In this document: positions 40,931 to 53,114 of the stretch, piece by piece
Layout: every line of letters begins with the position of its first letter
Position numbering within the stretch: position 1 is the first letter of the stretch
NCBI GenBank assembly: GCA_012845835.1
Contig: JABAKD010000028.1
Span: forward strand, 6,122,796 to 6,186,795
Length of the DNA stretch: 64,000 nt
DNA from: Undaria pinnatifida
Lineage: Eukaryota > Sar > Phaeophyceae > Laminariales > Alariaceae
Direction of reading: 5' to 3'
Notes under the pieces: generated by a model
What the model was told of the DNA's origin: nothing
Database searches by the model: none
What the model saw: only the letters and a program-made list of their open reading frames with translations
Position numbers and translations under genes: made by a program

Positions 40931-41104
40931 AAGGCAAGCTGGCATTTACAAATAAGAAAGTTTGGACACCCGCGCTATATTGAAGCTAGCGTGGAACGCA
41001 TTCTTTTGAAATAGGAATATAGGCAGGATTATTCCTGTTTCGAATTCAGCGTTGAGCCATCCCACGATAATAATAGAGGTTGCAGTTTTTGCGTCAAAAG
41101 TCCC

Positions 41105-41280
41105 TGGCCAATTGAGCTCCTCATGTGTGAGGGACTACCGGTTAGTAGAGCAATTTCACAAGTACCTATTTTTTTAGGACTAAAAGGCATAGAAGCTTGG
41201 TCGGGATGTGCGAACGAGTGCCTTCCAAGTCATTTTTCGGGGGAGATGTTGAGTTCCTCATGTGAGGAGCTCAGGGACTG
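41105..41280. mobile_element. GAGCTCCT family element, inverted copy
   Basis: Both ends carry GAGCTCCTCATGTG or its complement. The right end has the palindrome GTTCCTCATGTGAGGAGC. The interior TCATTTTTCGGGGGAGATG is the reverse complement of the block seen at 29620. Confidence 0.65.
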
Positions 41281-41474
41281 ATCGATCATGCTGCAACCCC
41301 TACCGTGGGATGGCTCCGTTTTGTACTGCGCATCCATGCAATTGCTTCAAATTCCGGTCTGTCTGCCTGTTTTTTTTTGTTTTTTTAAAAGCTGTCTGCC
41401 TGTTCTTTTTGTTTTTTTAAAAGAGCAGTTTACGTATTGTTTCACCCAAGGTGCTTGTTTGGGTCGTACCTAAA

Positions 41475-44320
41475 CGCTTGCTTGCGTGAGAAGGTCTACG
41501 CAGAAGGTATACGCCTTCAAATAGGTGAGTATGCATCAACGCGGTCGATTCCGCGCCTGGTGCCGTCAGCAGGTGTTCGTGCTAACTCAAATGCGCGACG
41601 TTTTTTCGTCGGCGTTCACACAAACAACCAGAAATAGCGCAACTTCTGCCACCTTTGGTGCAAAAAGCCGGCATAAAATATGTGCAGCCGATCATTTTTA
41701 GGATGCTCACAACCAAAATGTCAGGTGAACAATTCCGCCGTTAGTGCAGAAACTGGTATCATACAAAATGTGTGCAGCATCTCATAATACGGTTTGAGGA
41801 CGTACCGCGCAACCGAAAAAAAATGCTGTATTTATTATTAGCAGTTGGTGCAAAAACCGGTACCCGTATGTTGTGTACATCGGTTCATATTACCGCGGGC
41901 TTACGTTGTATAATTGAGAGATCTCAGATGTATGTACTCTTGCGCCTCGAGCGGCTTTGATTTTGAAAACAGGAACGATTGTACGCGCGGTCGACTTTCC
42001 ACGCCTTCGACAGCTCGCCGTTGTTCGCGCTAGCTCGAAATGCCTGAGGTGCTTTTATCGGTGTTCACGCAGCCAAAAACACCTGGGCTCGTATTTACCA
42101 AAGAAAAGAAGAAGGAATTTTCCAACCGTTTGGGGTTAAGGAGCGCCGCCGTGCAAATCAGACACATTTTTTTCATTTTTCTAAGGAGTGCTGCCTCCAT
42201 CGTGCAAAGCGCCATTAGTCCGTTTCACCACCGGCAAAAGGACCAAGGCTACGTGCGGTATTGTAGTACCATACCCCCGTTTCCACTGGTGTGTTTGAGG
42301 CAGTCGCACGAGTGACTCTGTACCTCACGGATGAATATGGTGTAGGCACTTGTTTTGGAGCAGCTTAGACTACGTTTGCGTTGCGGATTGATTTCGTCAG
42401 TATAAAACATGAAGAAAACGCGAGATCGCAAAGGAACAGAGGGCTTACTACTCGCGCGAGTGACCCCGAGCCACTGAAATTAAAGGCCCTTAAGAGAGAC
42501 CCTTATGGTGCCGTAGCCTGGGTCAAAAGATCAACCGATTGCCTGCCTAAGCCATTAAATAGGCCTTTATAACATTTCGCTACCTGCCGTTGACACCAAA
42601 AGCTGGCGTAAAATGTATCTACGGCAACCTTTTCTTGCTGTTTTTTTCCGGTGCGGATCCGTACCGAGAGGTGCTTGAGACTCGAAGGGCGTCGGTTCTG
42701 TAAACAGGAACGGGGTCTATTCCAAGCTTTTGACAACCCGCGGTTTTCGTTCGCGATATACAACTCAAGCGCCCAAGGTTTCTTTTTCGGTGTTTTACAC
42801 AACCAAAAATACCTTTTCGTACCACCGCTGGTATTTTTAACTGGTGGTGTGTAATAAAGTCGATGCGAGTCGACGAGGGAAGAAAGCTGAAGTCTTCTCG
42901 CGATATAAATCAAGGCTGGGGACGGGGGAGAAGAGCCTGCTTAGTGGCCCCGTGTCTGAGTCACGTCTGGGGAGGGAAAAGTAGAAAGAAAAAATCTGTG
43001 AAGAAAATAGATGGAATGACCGGGGGGGGGGGAGTACACCGCGTTTTTTCGTTGGCGCTTACAACCAAAATCGATGATCGCCACCGATGACATCAAACCG
43101 GTATAACGTTTTTTTCATGTACAGAAACCAATTTCACGGTTCACCGGTGTTAATAGCTCGTACCGAGAGACGCTTGAGGCTCGAAGGGCTTTGACTCTGT
43201 AAACGGAAACGGGTGTATGCGCGGCATATTTCACGCCTTCGACCTTCCGCAGTTGTGTCGCTCTAAACTCCAATGCCCGACGTTTTTTTAATCGGTGTTC
43301 AAAACCTAAATGCACTGCTGTGCTGAACAGAGATGCAAGACTACGGCAAGGCGTACCCCAAATTTCCACCACCGGATCTGAGCCAGTCGCGCGAGAGATT
43401 CCTCTATACCTCACGGACAAAAGCAAACGCGCTTGGCGTTTTATTTTTTGGTGCAGCGTACTGTAGCTAGCCCATCCATTTTCTTTCGCATTACCAGGTA
43501 TCAATGTCGAGAATGTTTAACAGCACGAAAGTCTGTGGCCGCGAGGAACACGGGGAGCGCGGGGGGTGTGTCACTTCGCGCGAGTGACCCCGAGCCACTG
43601 AAGAAAAAAAAAGTGGCGAAAAGGGGGTAATCCACCCCACCTCTGTCGTAGCATTGGTCCAGAGTACCGTATGAAAATAGGTTTAAACAGTATGTACAGC
43701 GTCTCATTTTTGTGGCGTTAGCAGCCGAAACAAATTAAACAGCTTGCTACCGTTGGGCGCAAACGGCTGGTATGAAATGCGTACAACAGCTCGTAGCACG
43801 GTTGGTTTAGGCCTTACCGTTGCGCAACAAAGATAAAACTGTTGTTTGCTACCGATGACTTGTTTTTGTTTTGCTGAAGCGTTTTGTCGGAACTATGGCA
43901 GGCCTCTTCGACTCAAGGCCGTCGGAATTTCACTTTTTTTTTCTTTTCTTGTTGATAATTTCGCTGAATGCCTCTTAGGCCATGTGTAGGCTTGTCTATT
44001 CATCGGGTGTATAGTCTAGCATTTTTCCCCCCGTCTCAAATCGTTTTGTTTTTTTTTCGTATTAAGTGAGGAGCTTCAGGAAAAAGAAAAAAAATAGTCT
44101 CCTTTATCGTAGCTTGGCGTGCGTTTACCTTGGTAAAATAACTGGTATAGTGAGCTCATGTTACGGTTTTGGCCATACCGACAGAAGCTAGCGGCTCGAG
44201 GGGCTTCGATTATGTTCGTTTCGCGGGAATGGAGGCATGCTAGGTCGATTCCACGCCTTCGACGGTCCGCCTTTGTTCGCTCTACGCAATAACAAACGCT
44301 CACCACGCTTATATTTTGCA
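41475..44320. repeat. Cluster of five diverged repeat units
   Basis: Units near 41475, 41935, 42650, 43150 and 44195 share a CTCGAAGGGCTT-type start, ACGCCTTCGAC, TTCGCTCTA and TTTTTCGGTGTTCA. Segments between them share GCAAAAACTGGTATAAAATG and TCGCGCGAGTGACCCCGAGC. This is a local degenerate amplification. No protein is conserved between the units. Confidence 0.65.
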
Positions 44321-44582
44321 AGGCGTCGATTCGCTTTCTTTTTGGAAGGGGTGTTCTCACGTTTTTTTTCTTCTTCTGTGATATTTTTTTATGATTGATT
44401 GACGCTGGAGCCCACACATGCCGCAACATTTGTCGAACATCCTTGGAGACGTCGCATGGGCAGGGGGTTGCATGTTTGCGGAACGGATATTTCCGACCGA
44501 TCTGGCCGGTTGAGCTAGTCAAAAAGTAAAGAGCTACCCGGTTAGTCTGATACTTTTTACGGCTGTGCTCGGTTTTAGGACT

Positions 44583-44759
44583 ATGTTGGTTGGATTGCGC
44601 GAACGGACTACCGCATAGAAGTGTTGGTTGGATTGCGCGAACGGACTATCGCGTAGAAGTTTTGGTTGGATTCCGCGAACGTACTACCGCATAGAAGTGT
44701 TGATTGGATTGCGCGAACGGACCATCGCATAAAGGTGTTGGTTGGATTGCGCGGACGAA
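44583..44759. repeat. 38-bp minisatellite
   Basis: Four units and a partial fifth, based on TGTTGGTTGGATTGCGCGAA and CGGACTACCGCATAGAAG. The last unit abuts the inverted element that starts at 44768. Confidence 0.95.
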
Positions 44760-44767
44760 CGCCCTCG

Positions 44768-45023
44768 GAGTCGTCGCTTCACGGTAGCCGCTCCTAACTT
44801 TTTTTCCTCAGCGAAATCGCCGGTTTTAAAACCAGCTCCCGGTCGTATCTTCTGAAACACGGTGCCTCTTGCCACCCCGACGTCATCGCCCGACAGACCT
44901 TTGCAAACAAGAAACTGCTTGAGGATGATTTTTTTCACAGCAACCTTCCTCGTGTAGAGCAGCCATGAAACGTTCGTCGAAGAAGATCGCCGGTTTTGGG
45001 GGGAGGGGTATCGTAGAATCAGT
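44768..45023. mobile_element. Poly-C/poly-G inverted-repeat element, copy c (inverted)
   Basis: It starts GTCGTCGCTTCACGGTAGCC and ends TATCGTAGAATCAG. CTCGTGTAGAGCAGCCATG is the complement of the family's conserved core. Homopolymers are short in this copy. Confidence 0.8.
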
Positions 45024-45193
45024 CTTCGAAGTCAGGCTTTCGGGGTGGCGTATTGAGTCTCTCGTGTTAGGGGCTCAGAAACTTCCCCCTCGCCCCGACC
45101 GTGGGATGACTCGATGCAAAACGTAGTTTTGCAAATAGAGATACTTCGGTATCACTTTGCAGGCAAGCCGTTTCTGCAGGATGAGGCCCCTGC

Positions 45194-45471
45194 TGACTCT
45201 ACGATAGACCCCCCCCTTCCCCCCCCCCCCCCCCCGAAAAAAAACGGGGCGATTTTCTTCGACGAACGTTCCAGGGCTGCTTGGCACGAGGAAGGATGCC
45301 ATGAAAACAGCATCTTCATATGCTTGCTTGTTTGCAAAGGGGGATTGCGTGATGACGCCGAGGTGGCAAGGGGCACCGTATTTTAGGGGTTACGGCCGCG
45401 AGCTGGTTTAATAACCGGCGATTTCTATAACGAAAAGTTGGGGGGGGGGGGGGCTACCGTAGAACGGCTCG
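45194..45471. mobile_element. Poly-C/poly-G inverted-repeat element, copy d
   Basis: TGACTCTACGATAGACCCC on the left and GGGCTACCGTAGAACGGCTC on the right. C and G runs are about 15 and 14 nt. The core GGGCTGCTTGGCACGAGG is conserved. Confidence 0.82.
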
Positions 45472-45561
45472 CCTTTGCTGAGGAAACTAACCAGCGCACC
45501 GCCCGCTTCGAGAATCGAACCCACGATTCACGACACACGAACGTTTCATAACACCAACAAC

Positions 45562-45810
45562 TGATTCTACAACAGCCTTCCCCAAACCCAGCGTTTTTCT
45601 TTAGCGAACGTTTCATGGCTGCTCGACACGAGCAAGGATGCTCTATGGCAAAAACGCCTTCACGCATTTTCTTTTTGTGCAAAGGACGGTTGAACGGTGA
45701 CGTGTCGGTGGCAAGGGGCATCGAATTTCAGGAGGCACGGCCGGGAGCTGGTTTCCAAACCGGCCATTTCGTTCAAGAAAAGGCGGGGGGGGCTACCGTA
45801 GTAAGACTCA
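45562..45810. mobile_element. Poly-C/poly-G inverted-repeat element, copy e
   Basis: TGATTCTACAACAGCC on the left and GGGCTACCGTAGTAAGACTCA on the right. The core CATGGCTGCTCGACACGAGC is conserved. The poly-C run is lost. Confidence 0.78.
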
Positions 45811-46129
45811 AATAAAGGTTGTGGGTCACAGACAGGGAGTGCGGTTTTTTTTTCTTCAACGCATAGAAAATTCACATTGTAGATAAAGCCCTTTGCAACG
45901 CGCTTGGTGCGGAAACGACTGGAACCGAGCCCACGCCATCCGTGAGCATGTCGGGCGAGGTCAGGCCGTTGTTTCTCCATGGTTTCTGCCCCTGTACCGT
46001 TAGTGTTCCCGTGGCTATTCGTTGTATTACCTGGGGCCATTGTGGTTGTTTCTTGAGCTGTTGCGTTTTCATTGTTTGCGAAAAGTCCGGGGTTCATTTT
46101 TAGAGGTGAGGCATCCAGATCCTCATGTG

Positions 46130-48400
46130 AAGAACACGAGCCTCAGAAAAGACGGCGTATAATTCGTCCAACCGTCTCGCTACGCCGTCAGCATTGACAC
46201 CGTCGGCGTTAGCGTCCAAGCTTGGTCCCACCAGTGTCCACCACGGGCCATCGTAAGCGCCACGATACCGCGTGGCGAGACAGCATCTCGCCTGCTTGGT
46301 TGCGCGGGGTGAAACCGCCTTCCCAGAGGCCAGCCGTCGTACACGCCTAACCTGTACGCCGTGTAACGTCTTCCGTGTTGCACGGGTTCGGCGCGTCCGA
46401 GGACTGGTCGGGGGATAAGGCAGTTCCGATTCGCGCAACCCAGCAGAGGAGAGAAAAATGCCCGCCACGAGGCTTTCATAGCACTTCCGGTGTCCCTTAC
46501 AGGACGTTTGTGGGGCCCGACTAGACGGTATCGACAGCGACGGCAACAGCGACGGCAGAGCGAGGCGGTCGGATGCATGCTATGGAAGGAGTCCTCACGT
46601 AGCTCATCAGACAATAACAGTCACGAGGACGATTTGGGGGGAGAGAGGAAGGAAGGGAGGGAGGGAGGGAGGGAGGGAGGCATCATGCCGACGGAAGCGG
46701 CGACTCCGATCACGGCCTTAGCTCCGGCCATTTAAAAAATACCCGCGATAAATACGGACTTGGATACACAAGGCGGCTGTCCACCTCCACGCTTCCCCGT
46801 CGGCGTCGACACTTCCTCTCCTGCATGACCGAGCGGACCTTTAGTCGGTGGGGGCGACCAGTCGTGATGTCTGTATTAGCTTGGAGGCGCGGGGAAAAGG
46901 AGAAAACCAAGCGCCAACCGTGCAGTACAGTCCTCCCCATCGTTGAGTTTCGAACTGGGTTCGTTTAGGCTTGAAGTCAACGATACACAAAATGAATCGT
47001 CGACTTCAACCTCGGGAAATCCGTTTTCGAAACTCGACGGTGAGGAGAGCGGTACTGCTCCGCTCGCTCAACGCTCGCTTGCTTTTCCCGGGCCTCCGAT
47101 AGAATTGCAGATATGCGGGCTGACCGTCCTTGACCAAGTTAGCGTTCACACGGTCTCGGACGGAGAAACCGCACCCGAAAGGAGGAGAAAGAGGCGAAAG
47201 CGAAGAGCCGTCGAGTACATCCGAGTCTCGATTTATGGTGAGCCTTCTCCAAATGGCCGGAGCTATGGCCGTCATCAGGATCGTGGCTATTGTTAGCATG
47301 ACGTTGGTTCGCCGCCGTCGCCGACTCTCCCCTCCGCCTCTCTCCACTACCCCTCCCTTCGTTGTTCCTTTTCTTCCTCCCTCACAACGGTCGAGTTTAC
47401 GCTTGTGAACTCGTGTTACAGAATCCGACAGAGGGTAAGTCAACTTTCGAGTTCTAGCTAAGAAAATCAACTTTCGAAACACCATAGAGAGAAAAATGAC
47501 AACGGCGCAACACCAGCCAACGACGCGACGCCGACCACGGCCATAGATCCGGCCATTTTACGAATGCTCGCAATATATCCGGACTTTGATGTCCTGGTAT
47601 GAGCGCCGGAAGTGCTCCGAGGCCTCGTGGTGGGGCTGCTATTTTCTTCTGGGCGGCACGAGGCAGAATCGGCTTCTCCCCGGCCAGTCCTCAGTCACGC
47701 CGAACGCTCGCACCGCGGAGGAGTCAAGTCCTCACTGTTCAGGTGCAGTAAGGGGCAGTAAGGGGGGTGGCTTCACCGGGACCGCGATCGAACGTGGGGT
47801 TGCGGAGCCGAAGATAAAGTCTACAATGTCGGTGCGCGGCATCTGCATGACGAGGTGCAGCCACGAGCGAAATGTCGGCCGGAGGGGGAACACCGTCAAC
47901 CTCATCCTGCATTCCGAGAAGGGAGAAGACTGGCGATGACAGTTTTCTCCCTTCCCGGAGTGCAGGAAGGTGGATGGTGTTTTCCACTCCTGTTGATGGT
48001 TCACTCGTGGCCGCACCTTGTCACGCGGGTGTCGGTCGCCGTCATTGTAGCATTTTCCATCGACTCCGCAACCCTCCCATCGACCACGGCCCCCATGACC
48101 CCCTTTTCGCTCGCGCCCCAATGTTTGAGGAGCTGCATGTTGGCCACGTCACGCCTCCTCAGTGCGGGAGTTCAGCGCAACCGAGCGTTGACTAGGCAGA
48201 CTCACCAGTGTGCTGTATGGGACACCGGCAGTGTCGCGAGGTCTAGTGGCGGGACATGTTTTCCATGCAGGGCTGAGCGAGGCCAAACCGCTTTTCTCCC
48301 CAGCCAGCTATCGGTCACGCCGAACCCGCCCACCGCCTACTTAGGCGTTAGTTCCTTAATCTGTGGGTACGATGGGGGAGGGGGGGGAAACTCATGTCCT
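46130..48400. mobile_element. Nested-palindrome composite element 1
   Basis: It starts GAGCCTCAGAAAAG. Three palindromic modules follow. Module A (centre about 46380) has arms around GGCGGGGACTGCTTTTCCC-type text, here rather diverged. Module C has arms TTCGAACTGGG...GAAGTCAACG at 46943-46985 and its mirror at 46995-47045. Module B has its centre at about 47938 (GGGAGAAGAC on the left, GTTTTCTCCC on the right), with half-modules of A on either side (47600-47720, 48170-48340). It ends with ACTTAGGCGTTAGTTCCTTA. The same order recurs at 50300-52620. Confidence 0.75.
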
Positions 48401-48907
48401 TCTTGCATCGTATTCGTCTGACCACCAACCGTGCATCCCCTTCGAGACGGAGAACCGTTCCTACTCCTAGAACCGTTCCTACTCCTACCAAGGACATTTC
48501 CAAGTTTTTGGGCGCTCCTTTCGTTTCTTCCATATATGACATAAAACGTACTTTTTTCATTACCATATTCCCTTCCCTTTTTGCCATCTGATATCACCGT
48601 ATATCTCCCAGAATACGGCTGGGCGCTTTACCCTTGTACCAAACGACGTGTCCTACGTTTGATCAGCGCCAAGCTGGAACTAGGCTCCGAACGGACTTTA
48701 GCCTTCGTGCACACGCCCCTCCCCCCCCCCCCCCCTCCTTGGTTGCTCTTCTCGGACAATAGGAACGTTTATGAGTGATCGATGTTGAAACTCATGCTGC
48801 TCGTTTGTCGGATGTATAAAACGTGCCAGGCATACAGTAGTAAGCATATGCGGTGGTAGAGGTGCACCATTTACTTTACGAGATTCCTCGCGGAGAGCTC
48901 TGTATGG

Positions 48908-49289
48908 CACGGGCTACGATAGAGGTAGCACTTTTATTCTCGCGTGGTTTCTGAACGACGGGGTTCCCCAACCCTAAATTGTCGGAAGCTAGGACATACT
49001 TTTTTTGGGTGATTCTCGGTGTGTACCTAGGCCATGGGATTTTTCATCCGGTAGCAGCTTTAGTTTTCTCCAGAGCAGCTTTTGGGAGAGGTCATAAGCT
49101 CCTAGAAGTGATGAACGTCCGAAAAAAAAAAGTGCAAGGCGATCCACAAAAACATGAAAAAAAACATCTTATTTCCAAGAAAAGTAATGACGTTCCGGAC
49201 GATTTTGGGTTAATAACTCGCCCCCTCCCGGCCTTTAGAAACCATTTTAGCGAAAAAAAGTGCTAACCCCTATTATCGTGGGTCGCGTC
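48908..49289. mobile_element. CTACGATAGAGG inverted-repeat element
   Basis: CACGGGCTACGATAGAGGTA on the left and CCCCTATTATCGTGGGTCGC on the right. The interior has TGAACGACGGGGTTCC, GTGTACCTAGGCCATGGG and TTTTTCATCCGGTAGCAG. Confidence 0.75.
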
Positions 49290-49655
49290 ATTATCAAAAA
49301 TAGGGATACAGCATCTTATATAGCCATTTTTGTGCTGACTGTGAAAACGAGGCTCTTTAACCTTTTGGGGGCTTCAAAGCGACAAAATGACGATTAAAAC
49401 TGACGATTGCAGCAAAACTCAACACGAAGCCACCCGGGCTGCTAGAGTAGGCGACGACATTTTTCCCGTCGAAAGAGTACCCTGTAGGACACGCACGGCG
49501 CACGGCTTGCACTGCCGTGCGCTGCATGCCCGCACCATGAGAATAAGAACGCGGTTATGCTTTATGAAATCGCTGTGTGTGGGCCCCAAAAAGGGTTAAA
49601 AAAGGGTTAAGCGAGGAAGCGACCAACATCGTTGGAATACCGCTTGTATGTTTAG

Positions 49656-50185
49656 ACGCGTGGTACGATAGAGGTGCACCGTTTTTTTTTTGTGCAGGCT
49701 CTTCGCTCGAGGAGCATTTCTAAATTTACAACCCAGAACTGATTTTGAGTTACAAAAGCGAAAAAAAAATTGCAACCCGATGAACAAAGACCATGGCCTC
49801 TAGGGTATACATGCTACACCAAAAAGTAACATTTCTGAGGCAGAACAACTTTCCGACGATTTTGGGCTAAGATGGGTTAAGGAGCTCCTTCACTCCGAAA
49901 ATGATTTAGCCACTCTGAAATGGTGCACCGTTTTTTTTTTGCTGAGGGCTCTTCGCTTGAGGATCATTTACAAATTTACAACTCAAAACTGGTTATTACG
50001 AGTTAAGAAAAATCGAAAAACTTTCACCCGACGAACAAAGCCATAGCCCTCTAGGATATACCACAAACTAACAGTGTAAAAAAATGGTACCTTGCCGACG
50101 TTTTTCGGGGGGGTTAAGGAGCGCCACGTAACTTGGAAAAAAAAATGAGCCGACCAAAAAAAGGCTACCGCTATCGTAGCGCGCT
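49656..50185. mobile_element. CTACGATAGAGG element as a head-to-tail dimer
   Basis: ACGCGTGGTACGATAGAGG opens and CTATCGTAGCGCGCT closes the pair. The internal block GTGCACCGTTTTTTTTT, GGCTCTTCGCT(C/T)GAGGA, ACAAAGCCAT and TTAAGGAGC occurs twice (from about 49673 and 49921). Two interiors thus share one pair of ends. Confidence 0.8.
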
Positions 50186-50299
50186 AGACCATTGAATAGG
50201 TGCCTGGTAGGTTGTTTCATCGAGCTGCTCTCGTGATTTTTTCTCAAGGTCAGGTCGTTCGAGTTTTCAGGGAGATGAATAGAGGTTCCTCGAGGGGTT

Positions 50300-52620
50300 T
50301 TATGTGCCTCAGAAAATGCGGGCGCATCCCCTCGCCGAAGCATGCGTCCGACCGTCTCGTGCTGCCTTCATCGTCGTCACCGTTGTCGTTACCGTCGAGC
50401 TTATCGCCACCGGTGTTCTGCACGGCACACCCACGGTGCCACCAGACCGCGTGGCGGGGACTGCTTTTCCCTGCTGGGCTGCGCAAGGCGGAACTGCTTT
50501 TCTTTCCGCCCAGTCCTCGGCCACGCCGAACGCGTTCACCGCGGAAGCGTTATGAACGGCTCCGCCGCGTGCGGGTTAGTCGTAGCGGAGGCCTGGCCGG
50601 AAGCAAGTTAGTTCCGCCTCACGCAGCCCAGCGAGGGAAGAGTATTCCAGCCACGAGGTCTCATGGTATTTGCGGTGTCCCGTACCCGACACTGGTGGGG
50701 GCTCAACTCGACGGCTTCCACGCCGAAGCTGACGATGGTGATGGTGTTGCCATAGTTAGATGCATGCTACGATGGGGGTCCTCACGTGGCTCAGTAGACC
50801 AGAGCAACCAGAACCGACGATTGGGAGGAAGGGAGGAGGGAGGGAGGGAGAGGGGAGAAGAGACAGAAGAGAGGAAATAATAGAGCGCGTGAGTGTGGGT
50901 GGGGGGGGGCAGCGACGACGGAGCAACACCATCATGCCAACGGTAGCCGCGACTCGATGTTGATCACGAATATAGCTCCGTCCATTTCGAGAAGGCCGGC
51001 GATAAATTCGGACTTGGATGTACACGGCGGCTCTCCGTCTCCAACCTTCTCTGCCGGCGTCGGCACTTCTTATCCTGCATGATCGAGTGGACCCTGAGTT
51101 GGTCGGGACGACCAGCCGTGATGCCAGGTTTTTCTTGGAGTTACGGGGGAAAGGAGAAAGCCAGGCCCTCAGGGTTCAGTACTGCCGTCCCAATCGTTGA
51201 GTTTCGAACTGGGGGTTTTGGAGCTTGAAGTCAACTATGCACACAATGGATCGTCGACTTCAACCTCGGAAATTCCGTTTTCGAAACTCGACGGTGAGGA
51301 GAGCGGTACTGCTCCGTTCGCGCAAGGTCTGCAAGGTTCTCTTGTTCTTCCCAGGCTTTCGATGAAATTGCAGATATGACGGCTGGCCGTTCTTGGCCAA
51401 GGTAGGTTCCACACAATCTGCAGGAGAAGCCATACCCGAAAGGAGGAGGAAATTATCGAAAGCGAAGGGCCGTCGAGTACATCCCAGTCTTGATTTATGG
51501 AGAGCCTTTCCCAAATGACCGGGGCTATGACCGTGTTCGGAATCGTGACTGCCGCTGGCATGATGTTGGTTCGCCGCCGTCGCCGGCGTTCCCCTGCACT
51601 TCTATCCGACCCCCCTCCCCCCCCCCCCCCCCCCCGGTCGTTTTGTATTCCCTTTCGTCCTCCCTCACAATTAATCGAGTTTACGCCCGGGGAAGTCGCT
51701 TTGCATAATCCGACGCAGAATAAGTCAACATTCGAGTTCCAGCTAAGGAAATCAATCTTCGAAACACTACTGGGAGGGAAGCGACGACGGCGCATTAACA
51801 GCCAACGATAAACGCGATTCCAGATATATCTGGACTTGGATGTCCTGGAATGGATATCAGAAGTGCTGCGAGGCCTCGTGGTGGGATGCTCTTTCCTTCT
51901 GGGCTGCGCAAGGCGGAATCGCCCCCCCCCTGCCCAGCCCTCAGTCACGTCGAACCCTCGCATCGCGGAGGAGTTAAGCTCTCACTCTTCAAGTGCAGTA
52001 AGGGGGGGGTAGGTTCACCGGGACCGCGACCGAACGGGGGGTTGCGGAGCCAGAGACAAGGTCTGCACCGTCGGTGCACAATATCTGCGTGACGAGGTGC
52101 AGCCACGAGCAAAACGTCGGCTGGAGCGGGAACACCGTCGACCTCATTCTGCATTTCGGGAAGAGCGAAGACATGCGATGACAGTTTTCTCCCTTAACGG
52201 AGCGCAGGAAGGTGGATGGTGTTTTCCGACCCTGCTGATGTTTCACTTGTTGCTGCACCTTGTCGGCCGCTGTCCGTGTAGCCCCTGTCAATGGCCCCGC
52301 AACCCTCCCGTCGACGACGGCCCCTATGACCCCCTCCGCTCTCGTGCCCCAATGGTTTGTGAACCCGTAGCTTGAGGGCGTCATGCCTCCGCGGTGCGGG
52401 AGTTCGGCGTGGCCGAAAGCCGACTGGGGAGACTCACCAGTGTGCTATATGGGACACCGGAAGTGTCGCGAGGTGTAGTGGCGGGACTTATTTTCCATGC
52501 AGGGCTGCGCGAGGCGGAACCGCCCTCCTCCCCAGCCAGCTATCGGTCAGACCGAATCCGTCCGCCGCCTACTTAGGCGTTAGTTCCTTAATCTGTGGGT
52601 ACGGTGGGGGAGGGGGGGGG
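50300..52620. mobile_element. Nested-palindrome composite element 2
   Basis: It starts GTGCCTCAGAAAATGC. Module A palindrome: centre about 50553, arms about 50400-50550 and 50556-50720, with CTGCTGGGCTGCGCAAGGCG on one side and its complement on the other. A (GGGA) tract lies at 50825-50860. Module C: 51197-51237 and 51250-51292. Half A: 51865-51980. Module B: centre about 52180. Half A: 52390-52570. It ends ACTTAGGCGTTAGTTCCTTA. Module order matches 46130-48400. Confidence 0.8.
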
Positions 52621-52710
52621 GGGGCACATGTGCTTCACCGTCTTAAGCGAGGAAGCGATCAACATCGTTAGAAGCGATCAACGTCGTTAGAATACCACTT
52701 GTATTTTGAG

Positions 52711-52980
52711 ACGCGCGGCACGATAGAGGGGCACCGTTTTTTTTTTTTGCTGAAGGCTCTTCGCTTGAGGAAGTATATATCATTACCCAAAACCGATTTT
52801 GAGTTGGAAAATCGAAAGTGCAACCCGACAAACAAAGAGAAGGCCCTTAGGTTATACCTAAAAGTAATATTGCAAAGGATAATGCCTTTCCGACCGTTTT
52901 GGGCTAAGATGGGTTAAGGAGCCCCGTCATTCTGAAAATAATTAAGCAAGAAAAAGCCCTATCTCTATCGTAGCACGCGC
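52711..52980. mobile_element. CTACGATAGAGG inverted-repeat element, complete single copy
   Basis: ACGCGCGGCACGATAGAGG opens and CTCTATCGTAGCACGCGC closes it. The interior is TTCGCTTGAGG, TGCAACCCGACAAACAAAG and GGTTAAGGAGCCCCGTCAT. About 270 bp, non-coding. Confidence 0.85.
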
Positions 52981-53114
52981 TATGCTTTACAACAATATCC
53001 GTGGTATGCCCAGACAATTGCATGGGTTGCTTCATCAAGGTGCTCCTCACTATTGATCAAGGCCAGTTCAGTTCAAGTTATCACGGAGAGGTTTAGAGGT
53101 CCTCGAGTGTTTAT

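Noticed and set aside
45484-45560. Possible tRNA 3' half (GGGTTCGATTCTCG on the minus strand)
   Set aside because: The T-loop consensus is present but no cloverleaf can be formed with the flanking bases.
50200-52092. Frames of 130-240 codons on both strands in the composite elements
   Set aside because: They are mirror images across palindrome arms and do not match any family I know. They are treated as element sequence, not genes.
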